Shown: positions 23,165-34,806, counted from the first letter of the stretch. The stretch: 64,000 bases of DNA from Bradysia coprophila (GCF_014529535.1 NW_023503616.1:3596001-3660000); one strand, 5' to 3'. Numbers and translations are program-made. Notes: generated by a model not told the origin, from the letters alone.

Positions 23165-24108
23165 TTACTTCTTCTGTTTCTTCTTTTCGGCTTCCTCTTC
23201 CTTCTCCTTCTCGATGATCGTTACGTACTTTTCGATTGTGTTTGCATCCAGCATTTTCAGCGGCTAGAAACAGGACACAAAAATATGTTAATGTCAAGCT
23301 CACCAGCTAAAAACTCACAGAAGGCCTTACTTTGTTTCGTTCCATAACAGCCACCTCTAAATTCTTTTGACCGGATTGAGCAACTTCCAACAGGGCTTTA
23401 ATCGCCAATTTGACGGCACCATCTTCTGATTCAACCTCTTCCGGCTTGTAGAACTTCTCCAAAAATTCTCTCACAGTCTTTGCAGATCTGCCGGTGGCAT
23501 TGGCCTTCCATTCGTAATAAATGCCAGACGGTTCTGTTTGATATAAATGTGCCTGACCGTCATAATCAAATCCACCAATTAAACATGATATTCCGAATGG
23601 TCGACGTCCGTTACTTTGTGTGTACTTTTGTTTTAGACCAGCAATGTAACGGGTAATGTATTCCAATGTTACCGGATCTTCAACGCTTAGCTTATGACTC
23701 TGACATTCAACCTGAGCCCGATTAATCAAAATTCTAGCATCGGCTGTTAATCCAGCAAAGGCCATAACGACATGGCTGTCCAGTAAACAAATCTTGCGAA
23801 CGGTTCGTTCTTCTTGTAGTTTTGCAACGGATTTCTTTTCAACGCCCAAGACGACAACATTTTTACCACGAACACCAACCTAAATGGTACATTAAATAGA
23901 CTTTAGTTTCCACTGGCGACTGAACTCAACTTTCGAAAGAAGGCCTTACAATGACCTAGCAAATTTGGTTGAGGTTATGTGTACCCGGAGAAAAACAAAA
24001 ACTCACCGCTGTCGATCCTTTTCGAACGGCTTCTTGGGCGTACTCTACTTGAAGTAAATGACCATCGGGTGAAAATATTGTAACGGCTCTATCGTAGCTA
24101 GACGACAT
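23165..24108 (-). CDS. Prosalpha4: Proteasome subunit alpha type-7 (Pros-alpha-4)
   Basis: One of the seven alpha subunits forming the outer rings of the 20S proteasome. Three exons (24007-24108, 23331-23879, 23165-23263) join to 249 aa, the family length. The alpha-subunit signature is present at the start ([19 protein letters not shown]), followed by [20 protein letters not shown] across the first junction, [20 protein letters not shown] and [14 protein letters not shown]. The tail is lysine/glutamate rich ([14 protein letters not shown]), as in alpha-7. The three exon joins are all in phase 0. No break. Confidence 0.95.
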
Positions 24109-25277
24109 TTTTGACGATCTTCAATTGGAAAACGTAAGGAACAGAGTAGAATCTTGTCTCAAACTGCAAATCACACAAACAATGATTTTCGTCGAACAAG
24201 TTTGACAATTGCGTCAGTTGACAGAAAATGAATGAGTTTAGGTCTGTTTGGGTTCTAACTTTTTGAATTTAGGCGCCAGTGTACACTCTACACCCTACAC
24301 TCTATTGTGCATTTACATAGGGACATAAAATATTTATAAAGTTCTTAAAATGCTGACTGGTGAATAAAGAAAGTTTGTTAATGAAAGTATTAAACAGGAA
24401 TGGCCGTTGGCCAATTTATCATTGACGCACTGATGTCAAAATAATATAAAAATGAGCTCATTTACGAAATCACTATTTCCTACGGGGTAACCATACCTGC
24501 TTTATTGTTTTATGTCATTTTGTGAATTATTCAAAAATATTGAGTCTGATGGTGACAATGACTTTCGATTGGAACACTTACAAATTTTTGTTGGACATGT
24601 TATTAACATCCTCTGATTTCTTCAAATTAACTAAATCAATTATGAAGATTTCAATGAAAGTAGTTACGTTTTTTTTTTTTTTAATGGGCATTTATTGCCA
24701 AGTTTTTTAACGTTGCGATTTGGCTACGGACTAAATGCAACACTAGAACTCACCCACAGCGCAAGGCTATTAGACTAAAACAGAAGACAAGTTCACAAAC
24801 AAAGCCAACGCTTTTCCCTTTCCCAGGGCTCACGTTTAGTGAATGAATTGAGAAGAAGAAGGCTGTTTCGACCTCGAGAACTAGCGGCGGTCCAAAAGTC
24901 AGAGTGGACTGACTATCTTCAGTTGTTTCCGCTAGCCTCTTAGCCTTACAGTTGAACTAGTTTTTGAAAGGCAACATAGATAAGTGCCATTGTATGATGG
25001 AAAGCTTGAGGACATTGATGGAATGCTACATTGAAAGACCCAAATCGTAGCCAAAAAACAAAACATTCTCGCAGAGAAAATCACAAAAGGCATAAACAAT
25101 TTACTTTCATTGGAAGAATTCCGTCATAAATCACAATTCGAATAAACTTTGGTGGTAAAGATTGAAAAGGACAACATTATCAACCCTTCTGAAGTATTTC
25201 AAAGAAAAGAAAATAGACCACCGACATCAAGGTTTGACAATAATTAAAATTGAGTCTGTTGTTCAGTGAATTTCATC
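24109..25277. other. Intergenic
   Basis: Holds the proteasome gene 5' flank. No coding potential recognised. Confidence 0.4.
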
Positions 25278-25466
25278 ATGCCTAGTAGAGAACATTGGAC
25301 GAATTTCGATCCAACCGAATTTATTAGAGGGCTAAAAAATTTCCTCAATTTGTTGGGCGTTTGGCCTATAGACATTAAAAATCGATTTTCATATTATTTG
25401 TACATTTTGTATGGCATTATATTTCAATTAACATTTTCGTATGCTTATGCAACGTTTGGAAGCTAA
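25278..25466 (+). pseudogene. Odorant receptor (7tm_6) N-terminal fragment
   Basis: Sixty-two codons resemble an insect odorant-receptor N terminus: FIRGLKNFLNLLGVWPIDIK, then a first membrane helix YYLYILYGIIFQLTFSYAYA. The frame stops just after the helix, and no continuation of the ~400-aa family was found downstream in the window. A shift of frame there gives a few more receptor-like residues (NMNMHLYCLV), which suggests decay, although a first exon with a distant partner cannot be excluded. Confidence 0.5.
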
Positions 25467-26947
25467 TATGAATATGCATCTATATTGCCTAGTCACGTAA
25501 AGCACAGTACGTACCAGGTTCAAAATTTTTATCTTGACGAGTCAAGATGTGGTAATTCATACAAAGACTGCACTTTTTAAGTTTTTTCTCAAACTTCACG
25601 GCGCCAAAACTTTAGTCAAGCTTTTGAGTAAAATGCCTTACTTGGCAATTGAACAAATGAAGTAAATAGTATTTCTTATGTGTTTACTGACCGCGGCTTT
25701 GCCTCGATCACACAAGAAGTATCATTTCCATCATTTACTCCCCAGGTAGCACCATTATGCACGAGACAGGTCGAAAGAACATTACACGAGAACGAGAGAA
25801 AACATACAGGTCGGATTAGGGTTCTCAGCGCCACTGGCATATAAAAATTTCGTATATTGTTGCCGAAGGAAGGTCAATAAACATTGTCAGATCGTAACGT
25901 TATGCTTTCATTTACTTAACAAAGCGAGATGTTATTTGTGCCACCGAGTTTTTGCAGCGCAGGCGAGACAATAGTCATTTTCTGAGCTGAAACAAATTCT
26001 GTGTTGACCTCGGGAAAACGTAGTAAATTTGATTTTCTTGTGTGAATTGTCAATAACACCTTCAAAATCAGCCTTCCAACTTTTCTTCCCTCACACCTCA
26101 CACATATGAAAAACGTTGTGTTCACCTCTGAAAGAAATAGGAAATTACAACTCGAACGAAATAAAGATATATTCACGCTATTAATTTTATCTGCCTAGAA
26201 CTATAATCTCATATTTATCCTAGTGCAAGCGTCTTTATCGCGACGTGTTCTTGGCAGATAAAATAGTGTGTCTGTCCAAAATGTTTATTTTGACGATTTG
26301 GATTATGTACCAAGGCTCCCCAAAGTTTACAGCCTTGTTATGTTCCACGGTCACCGCACGCAAAAGTAATCATAGTCGTCAGTTTTTCAAGTGTTTTACA
26401 GTTATATGACACACTGTCAAGTCAAGTCCTCTATTTAGAGTACCGCACTCATGCTTGAAGTGTGTTGGCTCGGTACATAACTTTCAAGTCGTCAAAATAA
26501 ACAAGGCTGTGTACAGCCTCGAAAATAAACACTATGGATCTGAACAGACCTCCTCGGTCTGCGAAACTGATGACTGCATTGGATTACTTTGATGATTTTG
26601 TGTGCAAACTAATCATCATCATTCCTGCAAATGCAGAAACATATTTTAGACATTTTTTCGAGCAATTCCACACTTTTATTTTCCTGGACTTCAAATATAA
26701 ACCTTCAACGGTTACTAAATGTGTTTAATTCAATTTTTCATTGTGTTAACTGTTTTCTTAAAAAATATTAAAAAAAAACTTCCCCTCTTTGCGAAGTTGG
26801 TTATGTTTCGTTTGCATTGCACACAAATTTCGCCATGCGATCGCGCTACCAGTGGGACGAGTGGTACCAGTAGTCAACCGAAGAGATCTATCAGTACAAA
26901 ATTACTTCATCCTTAAAACTTTCAAAACCGACAGTCCTTATTTTAAT
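25467..26947. other. Intergenic
   Basis: No gene recognised. It carries a short motif shared with 17380-17420 (CTCTATTTAGAGTA followed by CTTGAAGTG-type sequence, here at 26430-26465) and one copy of a short dispersed repeat (25678-25720). Confidence 0.4.
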
Positions 26948-27405
26948 AGGTAACGTCAGATTTTTCGTCCATAAATGCCGCACCATAACGCTAACCCTAA
27001 ATCCTGACCATAAAGGCAAATGTCAAACAATAAAGGCAAATGCAAAAATAATTAAATTTCGACTCGATGGATTCTGATCAAACAAAATGCCACTGTGTAG
27101 TGCATGATCTCAGGATTCCGACAAAGCCATTAGTTTTCCAATCGGACCAACATCTCCTGAGAGATAAGACTTTGATTTTAAAGTCTTATCGCTCGGCATA
27201 CAGAAGTCCGATTCAAAAACTAATTAGTTTTCCGGAGTCCTGAGATCACGCGCTACACACTGGCATTTTGTTTGATCAGAATCCGTCTAGTCGAAATTTA
27301 ATTATTTTTGCATTTGCCTTTATTGTTTGACATTTGCCTTTATGGTCAGGATTTAGGGTTAGCGTTATGGTTCGGCATTTATGGACGAAAAATCTGACGT
27401 TACCT
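26948..27405. mobile_element. Foldback (long inverted repeat) element, 458 bp
   Basis: The ends are AGGTAACGTCAGATTTTTCG and its complement, and the arms stay complementary for about 190 bp (GGCAAATGTCAAACAATAAA, CGAAATTTAATTATTTTTGC on the other arm). A central hairpin, GATAAGACTTT / AAAGTCTTATC, sits at the axis. AAT flanks both ends and may be the target duplication. No coding frame. Confidence 0.8.
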
Positions 27406-27977
27406 AATTGGCACCAACCATATTGACTTACTGGTCTTTATTGAACAAAAAAAAAATTGCTGCGAAATCCCTAAAATCGAGTTGCCAGATGTAGCAATTT
27501 TTTACAATTTTATGTTCTGAAAGCACAGTCAGTTGAAATTGGACTGCGCTGAACGATTAATATCTGCTGAAAATTGTTTTTCAAAAATGAACTCAAAAAC
27601 GGCAGAGTTTCTATCCAAACTAATGCTTGAAGACGACGGAGATGATGTTGTTTTCTTCGCATTCCCGAATCAGAAGAAGAAAATTAGATGTTCAGTGTCT
27701 ATGCTGACAGAAATTTCTCCTGTTTTTGGGGCTATGCTTAGCACTTGGTGGAGTCAAGAAAACCCTTTGCATGTGGACGACACCCAACCACATTCATTTG
27801 TTACACATTCGCAGGACAAGACCATTCAACTCAGTGATGATGTAAATTTCGATCAATATTCAACATTCAAGCTGCTGATACAAATCCTGTATGGACTCCG
27901 TCAAATGGATTCACTAACCGTTGAGCAAGCGACCAACATCTTTTTCTACGCACACAAATACGAAATCAAAGATGCTG

Positions 27978-28216
27978 ACGGTATTTTTTTTGGCATATCT
28001 TTTAGCATATCTTTTCAAAAAAAATTTTTGTTTCCAAAAAATATTTTTGTTTTCAAAAAAAGTTTTGTAAGTATATAAAGAATTTTGGTTTTCAAAAAAA
28101 AAGTTTTGTTTTAGTATATAAGGAGTTTGGTTGAAGAAAAAGTAACAAAACTAAAGTTTTGCTTTTTCTACATATGAGAAAATATGGTAATAATTGATTG
28201 CAAAGAGAAATAATTT
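27978..28216 (+). repeat. Left 239-bp terminal inverted repeat
   Basis: Complementary to 35022-35260, including GAAGAAAAAGTAACAAAACT and CATATGAGAAAATATGGTAA. Differences are confined to a few bases in A/T runs. Confidence 0.85.
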
Positions 28217-29226
28217 AGAAAGGCATCGAATTAAAGTGATACACTGAAAAATGATTTTGATATCCTAAAAAAAGGTTTTCGATGTTTTGAAAAAAGATTT
28301 TTGATATCCTGTCAGCATGATACACTAAAAAATAATAAATTTTGATATCTTAAATAAATAATAAAGATGTCAAATCTTTAAAAATTTGATCTCTCGAAAT
28401 TGATATCCCCAAAAATGATTATGATTCACCGAAATTTGAAATTGATACCCAAAAAAGGAATTCTGATATCCAAAAAAAAAAGAATTGATGACCCGAAAAA
28501 ATAATTCTGATATCACCAAAAGCAAATTTTGATATACCAAAAAAAGAAAGTTATTTCATAGAAAAGGAAATTTTATTTCCAATAAATAGAAATTGATAAC
28601 TCAGAAAAATGAATTTTATCGAGATTTCTTATAAACGGAGATAAATAATTATTAACAAAGCGAGATAATTTTATTGAAAACAGAGTCATAGTATACCGTC
28701 ATTCAAAAAGGAAGTCACGCTCATAGGGACGGACCCACTTTTCGAAAAACGTGACGTGTTCTGACATATGCGACGGACCCACATTCTCTGAAATCGGACG
28801 TCCTCTCTTTGTTAAAACACTTAAAAGAAGTTAGCATCTCTGATATTTCTTTATGTTCTGATTGAGGGACTCGAGTACTACACGAAACTGTATTTAGTTT
28901 CCGGATCCGCTCGGCATACATGACCGCCCAGAACACGAGTCAATTTGAATACAGATTGTTATCGCAACGGATAGAGGGACTAATTCTAAGCTAATTCGTG
29001 TTAAAATGGCTTCCCTCTACAACCTGGCCGCGTAACTAATCCAGCTAAAGTCGAAAATTCGCCATTGTTCAATGGTGATATACGTCCAAGACGAAGACAG
29101 TTTGATACTCTTTGAATATTGGTAGAGGATTGCATGCTCTATTAAAAGCTGTGAATTGATTTTACAAAAGTCATCTGAATTGTGCACCATTAGAAAAGTT
29201 TATTTTCACCATTAGTGAACTAAAAA
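28217..29226. other. Interior of the long-TIR element, AT-rich
   Basis: 28255-28620 contains many imperfect GATATC/TTGATA-plus-A-run units. No gene. A GGACCCAC...CGTGACGT motif near 28730 recurs near 32515. Confidence 0.4.
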
Positions 29227-29412
29227 TGTTGGATTTCTCGTAATTCCAGGAGCGATAGATGAACACAAAGAGTACAAAATATAAGAGAATTTATTAGAAA
29301 ACGTTCTTTTCCATACGATGTCACATTCAGACTGACCGGTATACTGAGTCAATGTATTAACTGAATTAGAACTAGTGAACTAGTATAATTCACTTGAACA
29401 CGAAATCTAACA
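29227..29412 (-). repeat. LTR (3' LTR on the minus strand)
   Basis: 186 bp. It differs from 32073-32258 by one base (CTAGTATAA versus CTAGGATAA). Confidence 0.85.
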
Positions 29413-30320
29413 CACCCCCTTAATTCAGTTAATACACCCCCTAGACGTTGAAGACTTCTTCGATCTGTCCAATTCGCATTTTCTTTCATGTTTCAATTTC
29501 CATTTCCTTCCAAATTGCTGTGGCCAATTCCAGCTACCTTTTCCATATGTAGCTTTTTGTACAGATATCAACTGGACTAAGGCGTGCGCCTCTCCCAACA
29601 CCATTGATATCGTCGATTCCGTATCTTCATGTCTAACTCTCAATTTTGTTTGTTTATTTCATTCCATTCTAATTTAGTTTCCATATTCTCATTTCTGCCA
29701 CGGTCACACAAAGTAGTTCCAGTTTCCATGACTAATTCACGCCATTGTTGATTTCCGAATTCCAGCTTCCATGACCGATTCTTAAATACCATGATTAATT
29801 CTAGGACCATAACCAATTCCGAACCAATCGATCAATACTGAAGAATTCGTCAACAAATTCTAGACATCACCATAGCCAATTCTGTAAAACTACGAGTGAT
29901 CTTCTGATTTTCCGTTCCGAATTTTCTCGATACAATTCTCCCCATTTTCAAAAAAAACTTTCAGCTCCTCATCGTCACTATTTCGCGTTCTCTTTCCGTG
30001 TTCGATTCCACGTTCAATTTCCGTATGATAATTCCGATTGTGTGCCTGATTCCGATCGTGTTACAACTGCGATCGTGTGCCTATTCCAATCGTTTCTTTG
30101 CTGTCTATCATTTGCCAGTTCCGATCGTGTATAAATTTTGATCGTGTACCATTTCCGATAGCCGTAAAACAATCGTCTTACAATTTTTAGCCCCGTACGA
30201 AGTACGAAGGGGCTTATAGGATTACGATGCCGTGTGTAATTGATGGAATTCGAAGCAGACGGTAAGGGCAAAGTGTTTGCCTATGTTCATAGATGACGAA
30301 TCCGCAATAAAAATTTGGGC

Positions 30321-30404
30321 CGTCTGTCCGTCTGTCCGTCTGTCCGTCTGTCCGTCTGTCCGTCTGTCCGTCTGTCCGTCTGTCCGTCTGTCCGTCTGTC
30401 CGTC
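30321..30404 (+). repeat. Octanucleotide microsatellite (CGTCTGTC)n
   Basis: About ten and a half perfect units. The copy in the opposed block (about 34647-34667) has only two to three. Confidence 0.95.
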
Positions 30405-30689
30405 ACGTCGATATCTTGAGTAAATCAAATCCGATTTCAAAAATTTTTTTTTTCCCTGAAAGATAGTCAAAATAGTGAGGCTAAGTTCGAAGATGGGCAT
30501 ATTCGGGTCGGCCCTTCGTGAGTTAGGGCCACCTAAGTGATTTAAGGTCTTTTGGTGATATTTATGGCAAAATAAACGATGGAAATGTAAATGACACGGC
30601 AAATGATAGGTATTGTTAATACCAATCCAGGAAAAAAAAGTTTTTTAAAATCGGGTGAGTGGACCGTGAGTTAGGGCCTTAGAAGTGAA

Positions 30690-31735
30690 AAGCTGCTAGG
30701 GCCCTATGTGTATTTTACATAGAACTCGAGTAAATTTAATCCGTTTTTCGTAATTTTTGTTTCATTTGGAAGGTAATCGAACGCCGAATAGAAAGTTGTT
30801 GAAAAATTATTAAATTTGGGTCCTTGGACTAAGGCCACTACTAGGGCCCTATGTGTATTTTACATTGAACTCGAGTAAATTTCATTCGTTTTTCGTAATT
30901 TTTGTGTCATTTGGAAGGTAATCAAAGGCCGAATAGAATGTTGTTGAAAAAAAATTAAATTTGGGTCCTCGGACTAAGGCCGCTACTAGGGCCCTATGCG
31001 TATTTTACATACAACTCGAGTAAATTTCATCCGTTTTTCGTAATTTTTGTTTCATTTGAAAGATAATCGAACTCCGAATAGAATGTTGTTGAAAAAAAAA
31101 TGAAATTTGGGTCCTTGGACTAAGGCCGCTACTAGGGCCCTATGTGTATTTTACATATAACTCGAGCAAATTTAATTCGTTTTTCGTAATTTTTGTTTCA
31201 TTTGGAAGGTAATCAAAGGCCGAATAGAATGTTGTTGAAAAAAAAATTAAATTTGGGTCCTCGGACTAAGGCCGCTACTAGGGCCCTATGTGTATTTTTC
31301 ATATAACTCGAGCAAATTTCATCCGTTTTTCGTAATTTTTGTTTCATTTGGAAGGTAATCAAAGGCCGAATAGAATGTTGTTGAAAAAAAATTAAATTTG
31401 GGTCCTCGGACTAAGGCCGCTACTAGGGCCCTATGTGTATTTTACATATAACTCGAGCAAATTTCATCCGTTTTTCGTAATTTTTGTTTCATTTGGAAGG
31501 TAATCAAAGGCCGAATAGAATGTTGTTGAAAAAAAATTAAATTTGGGTCCTCGGACTAAGGCCGCTACTAGGGCCCTATGTGTATTTTACATATAACTCG
31601 AGCAAATTTCATCCGTTTTTCGTAATTTTTGTTTCATTTGGAAGGTAATCAAAGGCCGAATAGAATGTAGTTGAAAAATAAATTAAATTTGGATCCTCGG
31701 ACTGAGGCCGATACTAGGCCCTATGTGTATTTATA
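30690..31735 (+). repeat. ~146-bp tandem repeat array, about seven units
   Basis: Each unit runs CTAGGGCCCTATGTGTATTT, ACTCGAGTAAATTT, CGTTTTTCGTAATTTTTG, GGAAGGTAATC, GGCCGAATAGAATGTTGTTG, AAATTTGGGTCCTCGGACTA. Units start near 30695, 30840, 30985, 31131, 31278, 31422 and 31567. Confidence 0.9.
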
Positions 31736-32072
31736 CTCAATAAATTAAAATTTTAAGGCTATTTGAAATTTTGGTTTTATTTGAAAGGAACGTCGTACGG
31801 GGCTTCGTAATTGCGCTATGTGCAATTTCTAAGATGTACACATTCCATAATAATTTTACTTTAACTACTTTAACCGGCGCATAGGCTTACGGTCAAAGTA
31901 GGGTGACAGACGCACTAGGGTCACGTACGCAATAGATATACGGGTTTGTACGGGGCTCAGTCGCAGCAAACGCTCCGACTGTTCTGATGGCTCGTTTTTA
32001 TTTATTTTACATCTCCTCAATTTCACAAATTCTTGAATTCCGCAATATCCGCGTTTCCTGGGCCTCATAACC

Positions 32073-32258
32073 TGTTGGATTTCTCGTAATTCCAGGAGCG
32101 ATAGATGAACACAAAGAGTACAAAATATAAGAGAATTTATTAGAAAACGTTCTTTTCCATACGATGTCACATTCAGACTGACCGGTATACTGAGTCAATG
32201 TATTAACTGAATTAGAACTAGTGAACTAGGATAATTCACTTGAACACGAAATCTAACA
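32073..32258 (-). repeat. LTR (5' LTR on the minus strand)
   Basis: 186 bp, TGTTGGATTTCTCG to CGAAATCTAACA. The adjacent tRNA-like primer site lies at about 32055-32072. Confidence 0.85.
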
Positions 32259-32263
32259 AAAAA

Positions 32264-32863
32264 TGTATTGAGTGGAAAGACATAGAATTGAAATCGAAAT
32301 TTTTCTCAACGTGGACGAAGCATGCAAAGTCATCTAAGTCCTCAAAAATCGATTCTTCTGCGGCAGTTATCGAACCATGGCTTTTGTTGTGATTTTTTTG
32401 GTTTTAGAATATACTTATGATGTTTAACTTGAATTTACTTTTCCCTTATACGGACGTCCGCTTTGGGGGATGGACCCCAAAATCAGAAAGCGGACATGGT
32501 GTGATTTAGGATGGACCCACCTCAAAAAAATCGAAAAAAACGTGACGTCCTTTTTGGACAACGCCTATCTACTTTTCTAAATTTTTTATCTCAGTTTTTA
32601 GTTGTTTTTCTCCATTTGAGGCTCCGTTTTTAAATTCTATTTTTCTGAAAGTATTCTCTCAACTTTTTAATTTGTTGATTTGTTTCTTCCATACATTTAT
32701 TATTTCCATATCTAGCTATAATAGACTGCTAAACTGTATGCTAAAATGATGTATGTCCTAGGATCTAGTAAAACGCCCTTATGTACCATTTCGTAGAAGG
32801 ATGTATGTCCTAGAATCGAGCAAAACGCCTTTACGTTACATTTCGTAACGGATCAATCAAGGA
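32264..32863. other. Interior of the long-TIR element
   Basis: No gene. 32745-32850 has two imperfect units of a TGTCCTAG...AAAACGCC...CATTTCGTA repeat, and a third unit forms the loop of the adjacent palindrome (about 33058-33110). Confidence 0.5.
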
Positions 32864-33311
32864 GACGAAGCGAGAGAAAAAAAATTAACTCCTAAGTTAC
32901 CGACACCGTTCCGGCGCCCGGCTCGCATTGCGGCCCTCCGCTTCGCTCCGGGGCAATGGGCCGGATCGCTCGGCGTGTTAAAACAGTTTTTATGTGCAAT
33001 GAAAATTGGTATTCGTTTCGTAAAAAAATGAATTCTGTGGGGACGAACTAAACTCCTTTACGTTACATTTCGTAAAAGGATAAATCTCCTAGGATCGATC
33101 AAAACGCTGGCCGTAAAGGAGTTTAGTTCGTCCCCACAGAATTCATTTTTTTACGAAACGAATACCAATTTTCATTGCACTTAAAAAGCGTTTTAACACG
33201 CCGAGCGATCCGGCCCATTGCCCCGGAGCGAAGCGGAGGGCCGCAATGCGAGCCGGGCGCCGGAACGGTGTCGGTAACTTAGGAGTTAATTTTTTTTTCT
33301 CTCGCTTCGTC
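32864..33311. repeat. GC-rich 448-bp palindrome
   Basis: The arms (32864-33062 and 33113-33311) are almost perfectly complementary: GACGAAGCGAGAG, CCGTTCCGGCGCCCGGCTCG, GGGCCGGATCGCTCGGCGTG and GAATTCTGTGGGGACGAACT are each found inverted on the other arm. The loop is about 50 bp. It is far richer in G+C than anything near it. No coding frame. Confidence 0.9.
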
Positions 33312-33342
33312 TAATTTGTTTTACATAAAACTGAATTTACAG

Positions 33343-34806
33343 AAAAACGAGCCATCAGAACAGTCGGAGCGTTTGCTGCGACTGAGCCCCATACAAACCC
33401 GTATATCTATTGCGTACGTGACCCTAGTGCGTCTGTCACCCTACTTTGACCGTAAGCCTATTGCGCCGGTTAATGTAGTTAAAGTAAAATTATTATGGAA
33501 TGTGTACATCTTAGAAATTGCGCATAGCGCAATTACGAAGCCCCGTACGACGTTCCTTTCAAATGAAACAAAAATTTCAAATAGCCCTAAAATTTTAATT
33601 TATTGAGTATAAATACACATAGGGCCCTAGTACCGGCCTTAGTCCGAGGACCCAAATTTATTTTTTTTTCAACTACATTCTATTCGGCCTTCGATTACCT
33701 TCTAAATTAAACAAAAATTACGACAAACGGATGAAATTTACTCGAGTTGTATGTAAAATACACATAGGGCCCTAGTACCAGCCTTAGTCCGAGGACTCAA
33801 TTTTTTTTTTTTTTCAACTACATTCTATTCGGCCTTTGATTACCCTCCAAATGAAACAAAAAATACGGAAAACGGATGAAATTTGCTCGAGTTCTATGTA
33901 AAATACACATAGGGCCCTAGTAGCGGCCTTAGTCCGAGGACCCAAATTTATTTTTTTTCAACTACATTCTATTCGGCCTTTGATTACCTTCCAAATGAAA
34001 CAAAAATTACGAAAAACGGATGAAATTTGCTCGAGTTATATGTAAAATACGCATAGGGCACTAGCAGCGGCCTTAGTCCGAGGACCCAAATTTTTTTTTT
34101 TTTTCAACAACATTCTATTCGGCCTTTGATTACCTTCCAAATGACACAAAAATTACGAAAAACGAATGAAATTTACTCGAGTTCAATGTAAAATACACAT
34201 AGGGCCCTAGTAGTGGCCTTAGTCCAAGGACCCAAATTTAATTTTTTTTTCAACAACATTCTATTCGGCTTTTGATTACCTTCCAAATGACACAAAAATT
34301 ACGAAAAACGAATGAAATTTACTCGAGTTCTATGTAAAATACACATAGGGCCCTAGTAGCTTTTCACTTCTAAGGCCCTAACTCACGGTCCACTCACCCG
34401 ATTTTAAAAAACTTTTTTTTCCTGGATTGGTTTTGACAATACCTATCATTTGCCGTGTCATTTACATTTCCATCGTTTATTTTGCCATAAATATCACCAA
34501 AAGACCTTAAATCACTTAGGTGGCCCTAACTCACGAAGGGCCGACCCGAATATGCCCATCTTCGAACTTAGCCTCACTATTTTGACTATCTTTCAGGGAA
34601 AAATTTTTTTTTGAAATCGGATTTGATTTACTCAAGATATCGACGTGACGGACAGACGGACAGACGGCCCAAATTTTTATTGCGGATTCGTCATCTATGA
34701 ACATAGGCAAACACTTTGCCCTTACCGTCTGCTTCGAATTCCATCAATTACACACGGCATCGTAATCCTATAAGCCCCTTCGTACTTCGTACGGGGCTAA
34801 AAAAGT
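33343..34806 (-). repeat. Tandem-repeat block, copy 2 (inverted)
   Basis: Reverse complement of 30184-31999, with about five ~146-bp units (about 33610-34355) and a contracted octanucleotide run. Both copies encode the same short frame beginning NEPSEQSERLLRLSP and ending VRLSPYFDRKP. Confidence 0.85.

Larger units (their letters stand above)
30184..31999 (+). repeat. Tandem-repeat block, copy 1 (inside the LTR element)
   Basis: Begins TTTTTAGCCCCGTACGAAG and ends GATGGCTCGTTTTT. It contains an 8-bp microsatellite, about seven units of a ~146-bp tandem repeat, and a conserved terminal segment. Opposite-orientation copy at 33343-34806. The length difference (about 353 bp) is explained by two extra 146-bp units plus about eight extra 8-bp units. 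Confidence 0.85.
29227..32258 (-). mobile_element. Copia-like LTR element (non-autonomous), AAAAA target duplication
   Basis: Two 186-bp LTRs (29227-29412 and 32073-32258) differ at one base. Each begins TGTT and ends AACA, and AAAAA flanks the whole element (29222-29226, 32259-32263). Read on the minus strand, the LTR at 32073-32258 is the 5' one. It is followed by GGTTATGAGGCCCAGG, which resembles the copia primer-binding site complementary to initiator tRNA-Met. A purine tract (AAGGGGGTG) precedes the 3' LTR. No gag or pol frame was found; most of the interior is a tandem-repeat block. Confidence 0.78.

Noticed and set aside
28721-30602. Minus-strand frames within the long-TIR element as transposase genes
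   Set aside because: They cover microsatellite, LTR flank and low-complexity sequence, and none has catalytic motifs.
30690-31735. CRISPR-like regular repeats
   Set aside because: The ~146-bp units are contiguous with no unique spacers, the genome is eukaryotic and no cas genes are present. It is an ordinary tandem array.
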